Under the pieces are notes generated by a model, which saw only the letters and a list, made by a program, of their open reading frames with translations, had not been told where the DNA came from and did not search any database. A stretch of 64,000 bases of DNA from assembly GCA_029259695.1 (NCBI GenBank), contig JAJDEQ010000101.1, positions 1 to 64,000 on the forward strand, written 5' to 3'. Numbering within the stretch: position 1 is the first letter of the stretch; every line of letters starts with the position of its first letter. This document shows positions 24,982 to 33,139 of this stretch, piece after piece. A program made the position numbers and the translations under genes. This stretch comes from Planctomycetota bacterium. Its GTDB lineage: Bacteria > Planctomycetota > B15-G4.

Positions 24982-26946
24982 TCAGCGCAGGTAGCCCATC
25001 TGCCGCAGGCGCTCTTCCTCGACCGCGTCGAGGACTTTTTGTTCGGCCGGCAGGCTCACCTGGCGCAGTTGCTCCAGTCGGCTCTCGAGCTGATCCCGCA
25101 TGCGCCGGAACACGTCCCGTTGGCGGCCGGCGAGGTTCAGCGTCTCGCCGGGGTCGCTCTGCAGGTCGAACAGGATCCAGGCCACGCCGTCGGGGTTGTC
25201 GCGGCGGATCAGCTTGTAGCGGCCGTCGACGATGGCGACGCGCTGGGTCTTGGAACCGTCCAGCAGGATCGGCCGGGGCTCCGGGTTCGGCTCGCCACGC
25301 AACAGGGGCACGAGGCTCTGCCCCTGCATGCTCTCGGGGATCGGCAGGCCCACCAGGTCCAGCACGGTGGGGGCCACGTCCACCAGGCTCACCGGGGTGT
25401 CGAGCGTCGTGCCGCGCAGGGCGTCGACGCCGGTCAGGTCGGCGGGCGGCGAGGGCCCGCGGGGTGTGGCCGAGCGGCGGGGCGGCGCCACCAGCAGGGG
25501 CACCCGGGTGACCTCGTCGTAGAGCGTCTTGCCGTGCAGCCAGCGCTCGTGCTCGGCGAATTCCTCGCCGTGGTCGGAGGTGACGATCACCAGCGTGTCG
25601 TCCGCCAGCCCGTGCTGCTCCAGCGCGTCGAAGAGCACGCCGAGCTGCTCGTCCAGGTAGCGGATCTCTCCGTCGTAACGCGCCACCATGTTGTGCCGCT
25701 CGCGGTCGCTGATGGGCCAGTACCTGGACACGCTGGGGTCCACGATGCGCCGTCCGGTGAAGCCGGGGTCGAACAGGTCGTCGTGAGGCGCCGGCGGCAC
25801 GTAGGGCTGGTGCGGGTCCTTGTAGTGCAGGTAGAGGAAGAACGGGCGTCGGGCGACCGACTCCAGGAACGGCAGCGCCCAGCGGTTGAGGTGCTCGGCC
25901 CGGGTGACGTTGCCGATCTTGCGCGCGATCACGTGTCCCAGGCTCGAAGGCACGAGCCGGTGTTGGGGCAGGCGCTCCTCGGAGACCACGTAGTCGGCGC
26001 CGCGGGCGAACCCGAAGACCGGGCTGACCACGAAGTTGCCGGTGAAGTAGCCGGTGACGTAGCCGGCCGCGGAGAGCAACTCGGTCAGCGTGGCGGCCTG
26101 GGTGGGGAGCACCGAGCCGACCCAGTTGGTCTGGTGGGTGGCGGGCTGCAGGCCGGTGAGCAGCGAGGCGGTGGAGGGCGCGGTCCAGTGGCCGGTGGAG
26201 TACGCGTTGTCGAAGCGCACCGCGGGCAGGGCCTCCAGGTTGGGCGTCGTCGCCCGCTCGTAGCCGAGCGCCGAGACGTGGTCGCTGCGCAGCGTGTCGA
26301 GCGTGATCAGCACGACGTTCGGCCGGCCTTCGAGCTTGCCGCGGTTGTCGGGCCAGGGCCCGGGGGCGCCGGGGAAGAAGGTCTGGGTGCAGCGCAGGGC
26401 GCAGATCACGGCCAGCGCGAGGGGCAGCGCCCATTGCGCGGTGCGTCCACCCGTCGTGGCACGTGCCGCCGGTGGAGCGAGCCACAGCGCGATGCGGAAG
26501 GCGACCCAGGCCGGTGCCAGGGCGGCCACCGCGGCCCCGCCGACCAGCGCGGCGTTGGTCCCGGAGAGGAAGGGCACGTTGCGCACGAAGGCCAGGTTGG
26601 CGCTGACCGCGAGAGGCACGGTGAACGCGACCCACGCCAACCCCGCGGCGATCCGGGCGGTCCCCCGCAGCGCATCGCGACCGAGCCCGTTCACCAGGCT
26701 CAGCACGAGCCAGACGGGCAGCAGGACCAGGGGGTAGAAGGCCAGGATGGTGAGCGGATCGGTGGCGTGCTTCGCGCCGGCCACGGCGGCCTCGGCCAGC
26801 CCCCAGACTGCGCCGATCGAGCCCCAGGCGCACCAGCCCAGGCGCAGGCGCGTCGAGCCGGTCCAAGCACTCCCGCCTGCCGGACCGGAGGCGGTGGCGG
26901 CCGGGGCGGGCGGCGCGGCCGTCGGGTCGGGGCTGGGGTCGGACAT
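24982..26946 (-). CDS. membrane-anchored sulfatase-superfamily enzyme, Thr nucleophile
   Basis: A 654-aa protein. A Pro/Ala-rich cytoplasmic tail is followed by about five membrane helices (residues 38-190) and an extracellular alkaline-phosphatase-fold domain. Metal residues sit in VVLITLDTLRSDHVSALGYE (Asp217) and TSDHGEEF; the nucleophile motif is HWTAPSTASLLTG with Thr255 in place of the formylglycine Cys/Ser. This layout (helices plus periplasmic catalytic domain, Thr nucleophile) is shared with LtaS and phosphoethanolamine transferases, so transferase activity on a surface glycan or lipid is an alternative to sulfate hydrolysis. The C-terminal LRQMGYLR matches the motif in the protein at 7654-9126. 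It is divergent from the SGNH gene. Confidence 0.85.
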   Translation of the reverse strand: MSDPSPDPTAAPPAPAATASGPAGGSAWTGSTRLRLGWCAWGSIGAVWGLAEAAVAGAKHATDPLTILAFYPLVLLPVWLVLSLVNGLGRDALRGTARIAAGLAWVAFTVPLAVSANLAFVRNVPFLSGTNAALVGGAAVAALAPAWVAFRIALWLAPPAARATTGGRTAQWALPLALAVICALRCTQTFFPGAPGPWPDNRGKLEGRPNVVLITLDTLRSDHVSALGYERATTPNLEALPAVRFDNAYSTGHWTAPSTASLLTGLQPATHQTNWVGSVLPTQAATLTELLSAAGYVTGYFTGNFVVSPVFGFARGADYVVSEERLPQHRLVPSSLGHVIARKIGNVTRAEHLNRWALPFLESVARRPFFLYLHYKDPHQPYVPPAPHDDLFDPGFTGRRIVDPSVSRYWPISDRERHNMVARYDGEIRYLDEQLGVLFDALEQHGLADDTLVIVTSDHGEEFAEHERWLHGKTLYDEVTRVPLLVAPPRRSATPRGPSPPADLTGVDALRGTTLDTPVSLVDVAPTVLDLVGLPIPESMQGQSLVPLLRGEPNPEPRPILLDGSKTQRVAIVDGRYKLIRRDNPDGVAWILFDLQSDPGETLNLAGRQRDVFRRMRDQLESRLEQLRQVSLPAEQKVLDAVEEERLRQMGYLR

Positions 26947-27045
26947 GGGTGGACTCGCGGAGTGGGCCGGGCATGTTAGCCGCCCGGTGCGCCGCCGCCG
27001 CGGACGTGGGCGCCCGCCGGACCGTGCGGCGCCCCGGGGGCCGGG

Positions 27046-27051
27046 TAGACT
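27046..27051 (+). promoter_or_regulatory. -10-like box TAGACT, leaderless arrangement
   Basis: TAGACT ends 5 bases before the ATG at 27057, so transcription would begin at or next to the start codon. No convincing -35 hexamer. Confidence 0.35.
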
Positions 27052-27056
27052 CGGGC

Positions 27057-28286
27057 ATGTCCCGCGCCTTCAGGGGAGATGGACCGGCGGTGCGATCGCC
27101 TGCTTCCGATACGGCGGATGCCGCCGCGACTCGTCCTGCGTCCCGTGGATCCGGCCTGGGTGTGCGGCTGGCCCTCGCGTGCGGCGCCACCCTGTTCGCG
27201 CTGTTGCTGGCCGAGGTCGCCTACCGCTGGCTCGACCCCTACCCGTACATCCCGGAGTGGGAGCGCAACAAGCGGCCCCACGGCAACCTGACCCAGTACG
27301 ACGCGGAGCTCGGCTGGGCCGGCGTGCCGTCCAAGGGCATCAGCTTCGCCACCGAGAACGCGCGGGTCTGGAAGCAGAACAACGCCCTCGGCTTCCGCGA
27401 CGTCGAGCCCGGGCAACGACGTCCCGACGCACCGGCGATCGTGTTCCTCGGTGACTCGTTCACCTGGGGCTACGAGGTCGGACAGGACGAGATGTTCGTC
27501 AGCCGCCTGCGCGGGCCCCTCGGCGACTACGAGTTGTTCAACCTCTCGCACGGCGGCTACGGCACCGACCAGTCCCTGCTCACCTGGAGACGTTGGGACG
27601 CCGACGATCGGGAGGTCCCGGCGGTCGTGCTCGTGTTCTGCAGCAACGACATCGCCGACAACTTCCACGCCAAGCGCTACCAGAAGCCCAAGCCGCACTT
27701 CGAACTGGTCGACGGCGAGCTGCACCAGAGTGACGAACCGCTGCCTCGCGTGCGTCGCTGGGACGCGCCGGACTTCGAGGGGGCCGGCCCGGAGGGCTGG
27801 GGCGAGCGGATCGGCGAGTGGTTGTTGCGCTCCCACCTGGTGCACGACATGTACACCCGCTGGCAACGGCGCGACGCCCGTCCGCTCCCCGCGGCGACGG
27901 AAGAGCCCGGCGTCGAGACCACCATGCCCGCCGCGACCAACGGCGCCGAGGACCCCGCCGCATCACCGCGGCTGCAGATCACCGAAGGCCTGCTGGAACT
28001 GCTGCGGGACGATGTGGCCGCGCGCGGCAGTCGTCTGCTCGTGGCGGCGATCCCCTCCAAGGCGGAGCTGTTCGAGGGGCGCTTCATCCTGGGCGACGGG
28101 CGCCCGTACCAGCTCACGCTCGAAGGCATGTGCGCGCGGCTGGGGATCCCGTACCACGACCTCGCCCCGGACTTCCGTGCCGCCCCCCGGCGTACGTACT
28201 TCCGGGACGGCTGGCACTGGACGGCGTACGGTCACGGCGTCGCGGCCCGCTCGCTGGAGCGTTTCCTGCGAGACCAGGGACTCTGA
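27057..28286 (+). CDS. SGNH/GDSL-type hydrolase or O-acyltransferase-like protein, membrane-anchored
   Basis: A 409-aa protein with one N-terminal membrane helix (LALACGATLFALLLAEVAY) followed by an extracellular SGNH domain. Block I is VFLGDSFTWGYEV with the Ser nucleophile, a Gly block lies in NLSHGGYGTDQ, the Asn block in FCSNDIADN, and the terminal Asp-x-x-His is FRDGWHWTAYGH. The family removes or transfers acyl groups on glycans or lipids; in surface-polysaccharide settings AlgX/PatB-like acetylation is a frequent role. ATG 27057 was chosen because the start-proximal TAGACT box and membrane anchor agree with it; an upstream in-frame ATG has no support. Its stop is followed at once by the 28299-28396 tandem repeat. 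Confidence 0.85.
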   Translation: MSRAFRGDGPAVRSPASDTADAAATRPASRGSGLGVRLALACGATLFALLLAEVAYRWLDPYPYIPEWERNKRPHGNLTQYDAELGWAGVPSKGISFATENARVWKQNNALGFRDVEPGQRRPDAPAIVFLGDSFTWGYEVGQDEMFVSRLRGPLGDYELFNLSHGGYGTDQSLLTWRRWDADDREVPAVVLVFCSNDIADNFHAKRYQKPKPHFELVDGELHQSDEPLPRVRRWDAPDFEGAGPEGWGERIGEWLLRSHLVHDMYTRWQRRDARPLPAATEEPGVETTMPAATNGAEDPAASPRLQITEGLLELLRDDVAARGSRLLVAAIPSKAELFEGRFILGDGRPYQLTLEGMCARLGIPYHDLAPDFRAAPRRTYFRDGWHWTAYGHGVAARSLERFLRDQGL

Positions 28287-28298
28287 GCGGGGCCCCGT

Positions 28299-28396
28299 CG
28301 GGATCAACCCCGGTCGGGATCAACCCACGGCTGGATCACCCCCACGGCGGGATCACCCCCACGGCGGGATCAACCCGCGGCGGGATCAACCCGCGG
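28299..28396. repeat. six tandem 16-17-bp repeats between convergent genes
   Basis: Six head-to-tail copies of a unit based on CGGGATCAACCCRCGG: 28299-28314, 28315-28330, 28331-28347, 28348-28364, 28365-28380 and 28381-28396. Copies 3 and 4 are 17 bp (CACCCCCAC), the last two are identical. The array fills the gap between the SGNH gene end (28286) and the thioredoxin-like gene end, and copy 6 contains that gene's TGA stop (28386-28388). The short internal GGGatCAACCC symmetry could form weak hairpins. There are no spacers, so it is not a CRISPR array. Confidence 0.92.
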
Positions 28397-29444
28397 CGGC
28401 GCGGTACTCGTCGAGCACGATCTCCAGGCTGACGCGCGAGCGCTCGTCGGCCAGTTCCAGGGCCTGCTCCTGCACTTCGATGGCCTTGGCCACGTCGCCC
28501 TGGGTGAAGTGCACGCGCGCCAGGGTGTCGAGCACCGACGCGTCCTTGTGCTCGGTGAGCTCGACGGCGCGCTCCGCGGCGAGCAGGGCCAGCTCGACGT
28601 CGCGGGACTCCACCTCGTCCGCCGGGTTGACGATGCGCCACGCCAGTTCGTTGAGCGCGCGCGGATCGTCCTTGAAGGTCTTGGTCGCCAGGGACTGACC
28701 GAGCTTGGCGGCGTCCCGGTTGCGCTCGAGCTTCACCAGCGCGGTGTAGCGGTACATGGCGTAGCGCTCCATCGACTCGTGCAGCTTGACGATCTCCTTG
28801 GCGGTCTTCTCGACCTGCTTCCAGTCGTCGGCCTGCATGGCCTTGCTCATCTTGTCCAGCAGCGGGCGGGCCTTCTGCATGGCCTCGTCCTTCTCCTGCT
28901 GGCGCTTGGCGAAGGCCTTGGCGTCGAACTCGCCGGCGACCACGCCTTCGAGCACCTCGTCGAGCCCGTCCATGGGGTGACCGATCCAGGCGACCTTGCC
29001 CTTCTGGTCCACGACCATCGCGGTGGGGATGCCGTTGCGGCCGGCCGCGCGCATGAACGCGTCGGCGGTCTCGCCGTCGATGTCCTCGGCGATCGGGTAG
29101 GCCATGTCGTCGCCCCGCTCGCGCACGAACTCATCGGTGGGGACCATGCCGTTGCGCGGCCAGATGGCGACGCCGATGATGCTCACCGACTGGTTGTCGT
29201 ACTGCCGGGCCAGTTCGTTGAGGTGCGGGATGCTCGCGCGGCACGGTCCGCACCACGTGGCCCAGAAGTCGAGCACGTACACGTTGCCCCGCTCCCACTT
29301 GGGGATCGGTTGGCCCTGCAGCCATTCGACGCTGTCGAGCGTGGGGGCCTTCTTGCCGGCCTCGAGCTTGTCGGCGCTGACGGCCGACGCGGGCGTCGCG
29401 AGCAGACAGGACACGGCCAAGCCGAGCGTGAGTGCCTTGAGCAT
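28386..29444 (-). CDS. secreted thioredoxin-like (TlpA/ResA-type) protein with helical C-terminus
   Basis: A 352-aa protein. The signal peptide (LKALTLGLAVSCLLATPASA) is followed by a TlpA-like thioredoxin domain (about residues 30-180) with the redox motif WCGPC in DFWATWCGPCRASIPHLNEL and the cis-Pro loop NGIPTAMVVDQ. The remaining 170 residues are helical and TPR-like (ALNELAWRIVN, VLDTLARVHFTQGDVAKAIEVQEQALEL). It should act as a periplasmic disulfide reductase or isomerase, perhaps in cytochrome c maturation or envelope protein folding. ATG 29444 follows GAAGGAGA. The last residues, AAAG, and the stop codon lie in tandem repeat copy 6, so the natural C-terminus may have been altered by repeat expansion. 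Confidence 0.88.
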   Translation of the reverse strand: MLKALTLGLAVSCLLATPASAVSADKLEAGKKAPTLDSVEWLQGQPIPKWERGNVYVLDFWATWCGPCRASIPHLNELARQYDNQSVSIIGVAIWPRNGMVPTDEFVRERGDDMAYPIAEDIDGETADAFMRAAGRNGIPTAMVVDQKGKVAWIGHPMDGLDEVLEGVVAGEFDAKAFAKRQQEKDEAMQKARPLLDKMSKAMQADDWKQVEKTAKEIVKLHESMERYAMYRYTALVKLERNRDAAKLGQSLATKTFKDDPRALNELAWRIVNPADEVESRDVELALLAAERAVELTEHKDASVLDTLARVHFTQGDVAKAIEVQEQALELADERSRVSLEIVLDEYRAAAG

Positions 29445-29671
29445 GGGGTTCTCCTTCGGGGGTGCACCGCCGCGGCGCACCGGCAGGGGCTGTCGGGGCG
29501 GTCTCCGCAGGGCCGCCGATGGCCAGCCAATCTACTCTCTCCGCCGGGTCCGGGGCAGGTCGCGGTTCGCCGCGGGCGGCTCTGCGGACCGAGGAACAGG
29601 CGCGAGACGCGGCCGCGACGCCGTCCGGTGCGCTTGTGGCCCCGCGGCCCGCGTGGTCTCATGCGCGCCCC

Positions 29672-30895
29672 ATGAGTCGCGATCCCCTGTTCATCCTGGC
29701 CGTGCTGGGCCTCAACATCGCGCTCTCCGAGTGGCTCGTGCGCCACAGCTTCCTGCGTCACCTGGGCACGGCCCTGGTCGTGATCGTGGTGACCGCGATC
29801 AGCGCCAACCTGGGCCTGATCCCGTCGGGCAGCGACCCGGCCCCGCTGTACGACGTGATGTTCGGCGACGTGGCCTACGGCGCGATCTTCCTGCTGCTGC
29901 TGGGCGTGAGCCTGCGCGACCTGGCCCGGGCCGGCGGTCCCATGATCGCGCTGTTCGCCCTGGGCGCCGCCGGGACGTTGCTGGGCGTCATCACGGGCAT
30001 GGCCGTCGTCGGCGGTGCCGAGGCGTTCGGTGAGCGGCACGCCGCGTTGGGCGGGATGTTCGTGGCGACCTACACCGGCGGCAGCCTGAACTTCAACATC
30101 CTGGCGGCCGAGTACGGGGTGGCGTCGGAGGGCTTGCTCTACACCGGCGCGATCGCCATCGACAGCATCATGACGTCGGTCTGGATGGTGATCACGATCA
30201 TGGTGCCGCGGGGCCTGCGGTCGCGGCGGCAGGTTGCGCGTCAAGCCGAAGTGGCGGCGCTGGCTGCCACGGGCGGGGCGCCGGTCTCGACGGCAGCAGA
30301 GGCCGACGTGCTCGCGCCCGCCGGCGCAGGCGTCGATACCGGCGTCGAGCAGGACACCGAGCGGGCCCATCCGTTCGACCTCGCCGTGCTGCTGCTGCTG
30401 GTCGCCGGCTCGCTCTGGGTGAGCGGCCGGGTGACGGCGGCGATCCAGGCCACGTGGGACGTGCGCATCCCGTCGATCGTGGTGGTCAGCACGATCGCGC
30501 TCGTGCTGGCCCAGATCCCCGCGGTGCGACGACTGAACGGTGCACGCCTGCTGGGCATGCTCGGCGTGTACCTGTTCCTGGCCGTCATCGGGGCCTACTG
30601 CGACGTGGGCGCGCTGAATCACATGGGTGCGTTGGGCGTGCGCATGCTGGGCTTCGTGAGCGTGGTGTTGGCCGTGCACGGTGTGGTCGTGTTCGGCGGT
30701 GCGCGACTGCTGGGCATGGATCGCGACATGGCGGCAGTGGCCAGTCAGGCCAACATCGGCGGCGGCTCGACGGCGCTCGCCCTGGCCCGCAGCCTGGGGC
30801 GCAGTGATCTCGTGTTGCCCGGGATCCTCGTGGGCTCGATCGGCACGGCGACCGGGACCTACCTGGGCGTGATCGCCGTCGAGTTCATCCTCTAG
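29672..30895 (+). CDS. DUF819-family membrane permease
   Basis: A 407-aa polytopic protein with about ten to eleven membrane helices. The conserved DUF819 landmarks are present: SANLGLIPSGSDPAPLYD, the GMFVATYTGGSLNF loop in the first half, and the related SQANIGGGSTALALARS loop with GSIGTATGTYLG in the second half. A charged, Ala-rich cytoplasmic linker of about 45 residues separates the halves. The family resembles sodium/substrate symporters with inverted repeats, but substrates are unproven. ATG 29672 lies immediately before the first helix. Its TAG stop (30893-30895) is part of the CTAG terminus of the 181-bp element, so the element begins inside this gene. Confidence 0.85.
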   Translation: MSRDPLFILAVLGLNIALSEWLVRHSFLRHLGTALVVIVVTAISANLGLIPSGSDPAPLYDVMFGDVAYGAIFLLLLGVSLRDLARAGGPMIALFALGAAGTLLGVITGMAVVGGAEAFGERHAALGGMFVATYTGGSLNFNILAAEYGVASEGLLYTGAIAIDSIMTSVWMVITIMVPRGLRSRRQVARQAEVAALAATGGAPVSTAAEADVLAPAGAGVDTGVEQDTERAHPFDLAVLLLLVAGSLWVSGRVTAAIQATWDVRIPSIVVVSTIALVLAQIPAVRRLNGARLLGMLGVYLFLAVIGAYCDVGALNHMGALGVRMLGFVSVVLAVHGVVVFGGARLLGMDRDMAAVASQANIGGGSTALALARSLGRSDLVLPGILVGSIGTATGTYLGVIAVEFIL

Positions 30896-31072
30896 CCCGG
30901 ACTTCTCACCAGCTTCGTCGCGAGGGTGCGACTGGTGCTGGAGGGCAAGGAGCATCGTCGCTTTCGGCGCGGAGGCGGGGTGACACCCCGTCGAGCACCG
31001 AAGGTGTCGATCGACGCAGCCCTGCAGCGCCAGGCGTGTCCGCAGCAGGAGCTGGTGAAAAATCCGGGCTAG
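30892..31072 (+). mobile_element. 181-bp CTAG-bounded palindromic element, copy 1
   Basis: A 181-bp unit starting CTAGCCCGGACTTCTCACC and ending with an imperfect inverted copy ...AATCCGGGCTAG. Inside are subterminal arms with an AGGGC (30942-30946) / GCCCT (31019-31023) pair around a 72-bp core (30947-31018) that itself centres on CGGGGTGACACCCCG. A second unit of identical length lies at 42889-43069. The first CTAG contains the TAG stop of the DUF819 gene. No reading frame or transposase is inside. It is best explained as a MITE/REPIN-like non-autonomous element that could also act as a transcription terminator. Confidence 0.85.
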
Positions 31073-31115
31073 CGGCGGCGCCCACCGGGCCCGGCTCGGC
31101 GTCGTGCCAGGCGTG

Positions 31116-33128
31116 TCAGTCGTTCCCGGCGCGCTGCAGGTCCGCGGCCAGGCCGGGGTGCGCCGGGGCCAGCAGGCGCGCCTGCTCCAGCGCCCCGCGG
31201 GCCGCCTCGAGTTCGTCGATGGTGAGCAACAGCCGGCCCAGTTCGTGCCAGGTGTTGACGTCGGAGCCCCAGCGTTCGGTGGACGCGGCCAACGCGGTCG
31301 CCGCCGCGGGCAGGTCGCCGGCCAGGGCCGCCGCCCGGGCGCGCAGGTTCCAGGGCTTCTCCGCTCGCGGATGCCGTTGCAGCAGGAGCTCGGCGTCCTG
31401 CAGGGCGCCGGGGAGATCGCCCTGTTCGAGTCGCAGGTTGGCGCGGTTGAGGCGGGCCTCGGGATGCCCGTCGTCCAACGCGAGGGCGTCGCCGTAGGCG
31501 GCCAGCGCTTGCTGCGGCCGGTCCACGCGCTCGAGGATCAGGCCGCGCAGATGGTGGAAGTCGGCGTTGTCTTCCAGCGACACGAGACCCGCGGGGGCGC
31601 TGGGCTCCCGGGCGGTCGGCGAGCCCGGGTCGGGAAACGCCTCCAGGCGCCGGGCCGCGTCCGCGTCGCGTCCCATGCGGAACAGTCCCAGCGCCGTGAG
31701 GCCCTGCGACCAGCGTCGCCCCGCATCGGTCTGGAGCAGCGGCGCGAGGCGGCCGTCGTCGAACACGACGAGGTCGCCGCCGGCGTCGTCCCAGTGGCGC
31801 ACGGCCAGTTGCTCCGGGCGCGGGATGCGACGGCGGATGAAGTGATCGGCGCTGCGCAGGTGCGGCAGGTCGAACGGCTGACTGCGCCTCACGTGGCAGT
31901 CCACGCAGCCGGCCGAACTGCGGGCCGGCGCGCCGGTGACGTCGGAGGCGGTGAGCGTGGGCGGGCGATTGCAGGCGCCGCCGGGGACGGGTTCGGCGCG
32001 GCGGCGCGGCGGCGGGGTGTCGAGCGTCGCGACGGGGTCGAGGAGCGGCGAGTCGGCGTGGCAGTGCAGGCAGCGCTGGTCGAAGGACGCGGTGCCCTGC
32101 GCGGCGACCGCGCTGTGCGGGTCATGGCAGCTGGTGCAGGTCATGCTCTCCGGCGCGCCCTGCAGGCAGGCCGACAGGGCGAGGCGTTCCACCTGGGAGA
32201 CGAAGCGGTAGTCGTCACCGGGCGCGGCGGGGACGAGCACCGGGCGCCGCGCCAGGAAGTCGCTCGCCTGGGGCCCGATGTCGGTCTCGCCCAACTCCAG
32301 GTGCGCGGCGCCCTCCAGGTGGCAGCGTGCGCACACGTCGCGCTGGGCCGGGGCCGGCAGTTCGCGCAGGCGTCCGATGCCGGCGCCGTGCCCGGTGGCC
32401 GGCGTGGTGCTGCTCATGCGCGCCTCGTGCTCGTCGGTCAGGCCGTGACACGCGGCGCAGTCGAGGGGCGGCAGCGACGCGATCGCGTCGGGCCCCAGCA
32501 GGTTGCCGGGCCACACGTGGTGACCCGCGGGCGAGAGGCCGGCGCCGGGCAGCGCGGCCACCGACGCCGTGCTGTGACAGCGCAGGCAGGCTCGGGTCAC
32601 GGGCTGGTCGAAACCGGTGTGCGGACTGGTGATCGCGAACGGCGCCAGCGCCAGGCCGTGCCCGCGCACGTTCTCCACCGGGAGGAAGCTGAGCCGGCCG
32701 CTGAGCCGACCGATGGGATCGATCTCGGTGCCGATCAACGACGTGCTCTGCACGCCCGCGCCGAGGCGTCCCACGACGAGTTGCCGCCGCAGACCCCCGT
32801 CCCGCCTCCGGGCCACGGCGATCAATCCGCGGTCGGTGTTCTCGAAGCTGTACTGCTCGCCGGTGTCGGGATGGGTCAGCGTGCCCGTGGGAACGTCGAC
32901 GACCGGGCCGAGGGTGTCGGCCATCGCGTGCCCCATGAAGGCTTCGATCACTCCCGCGTGACACGCGTCGCAGGTGACGAGCGAGGCGGGCACCGGGAGC
33001 GGCCGACGGGCACGGTCGGCGGGGCGCTCCGGTGGCGGCGGCGAGTCAGCGCACCCCAGGCAGGTGAGCACGACGGCGACCCACAGCAGCCGTCGTGCCG
33101 CGGGCCTGCGCTCGGATCTGGGCAGCAC
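31116..33128 (-). CDS. multihaem c-type cytochrome lipoprotein with TPR C-terminus
   Basis: A 670-aa exported protein. The N-terminus has a lipobox (VVLTCLGC). Seven CXXCH haem-binding motifs are visible in order: CDACH (residues 53-57), CLRCH, CAACH, CARCH, CTSCH, CLHCH and CVDCH. The CTSCHDPHS context is typical of the cytochrome c554/doubled-CXXCH type. From about residue 480 the protein becomes TPR-like (LRGLILERVDRPQQALAAYGDAL, LNRANLRLEQGDLPGALQDAELL). It should carry electrons or act as a reductase outside the cytoplasm; the TPR part likely docks a partner. The only suitable start is GTG 33128, 11 bases after the reductase stop, so the two genes are probably one operon. Confidence 0.88.
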   Translation of the reverse strand: MLPRSERRPAARRLLWVAVVLTCLGCADSPPPPERPADRARRPLPVPASLVTCDACHAGVIEAFMGHAMADTLGPVVDVPTGTLTHPDTGEQYSFENTDRGLIAVARRRDGGLRRQLVVGRLGAGVQSTSLIGTEIDPIGRLSGRLSFLPVENVRGHGLALAPFAITSPHTGFDQPVTRACLRCHSTASVAALPGAGLSPAGHHVWPGNLLGPDAIASLPPLDCAACHGLTDEHEARMSSTTPATGHGAGIGRLRELPAPAQRDVCARCHLEGAAHLELGETDIGPQASDFLARRPVLVPAAPGDDYRFVSQVERLALSACLQGAPESMTCTSCHDPHSAVAAQGTASFDQRCLHCHADSPLLDPVATLDTPPPRRRAEPVPGGACNRPPTLTASDVTGAPARSSAGCVDCHVRRSQPFDLPHLRSADHFIRRRIPRPEQLAVRHWDDAGGDLVVFDDGRLAPLLQTDAGRRWSQGLTALGLFRMGRDADAARRLEAFPDPGSPTAREPSAPAGLVSLEDNADFHHLRGLILERVDRPQQALAAYGDALALDDGHPEARLNRANLRLEQGDLPGALQDAELLLQRHPRAEKPWNLRARAAALAGDLPAAATALAASTERWGSDVNTWHELGRLLLTIDELEAARGALEQARLLAPAHPGLAADLQRAGND

Positions 33129-33139
33129 CGCCGCCCGAC

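Noticed and set aside
28299..28396. Tandem repeats as a possible CRISPR array
   Set aside because: Units are contiguous with no spacers and no cas genes are present.
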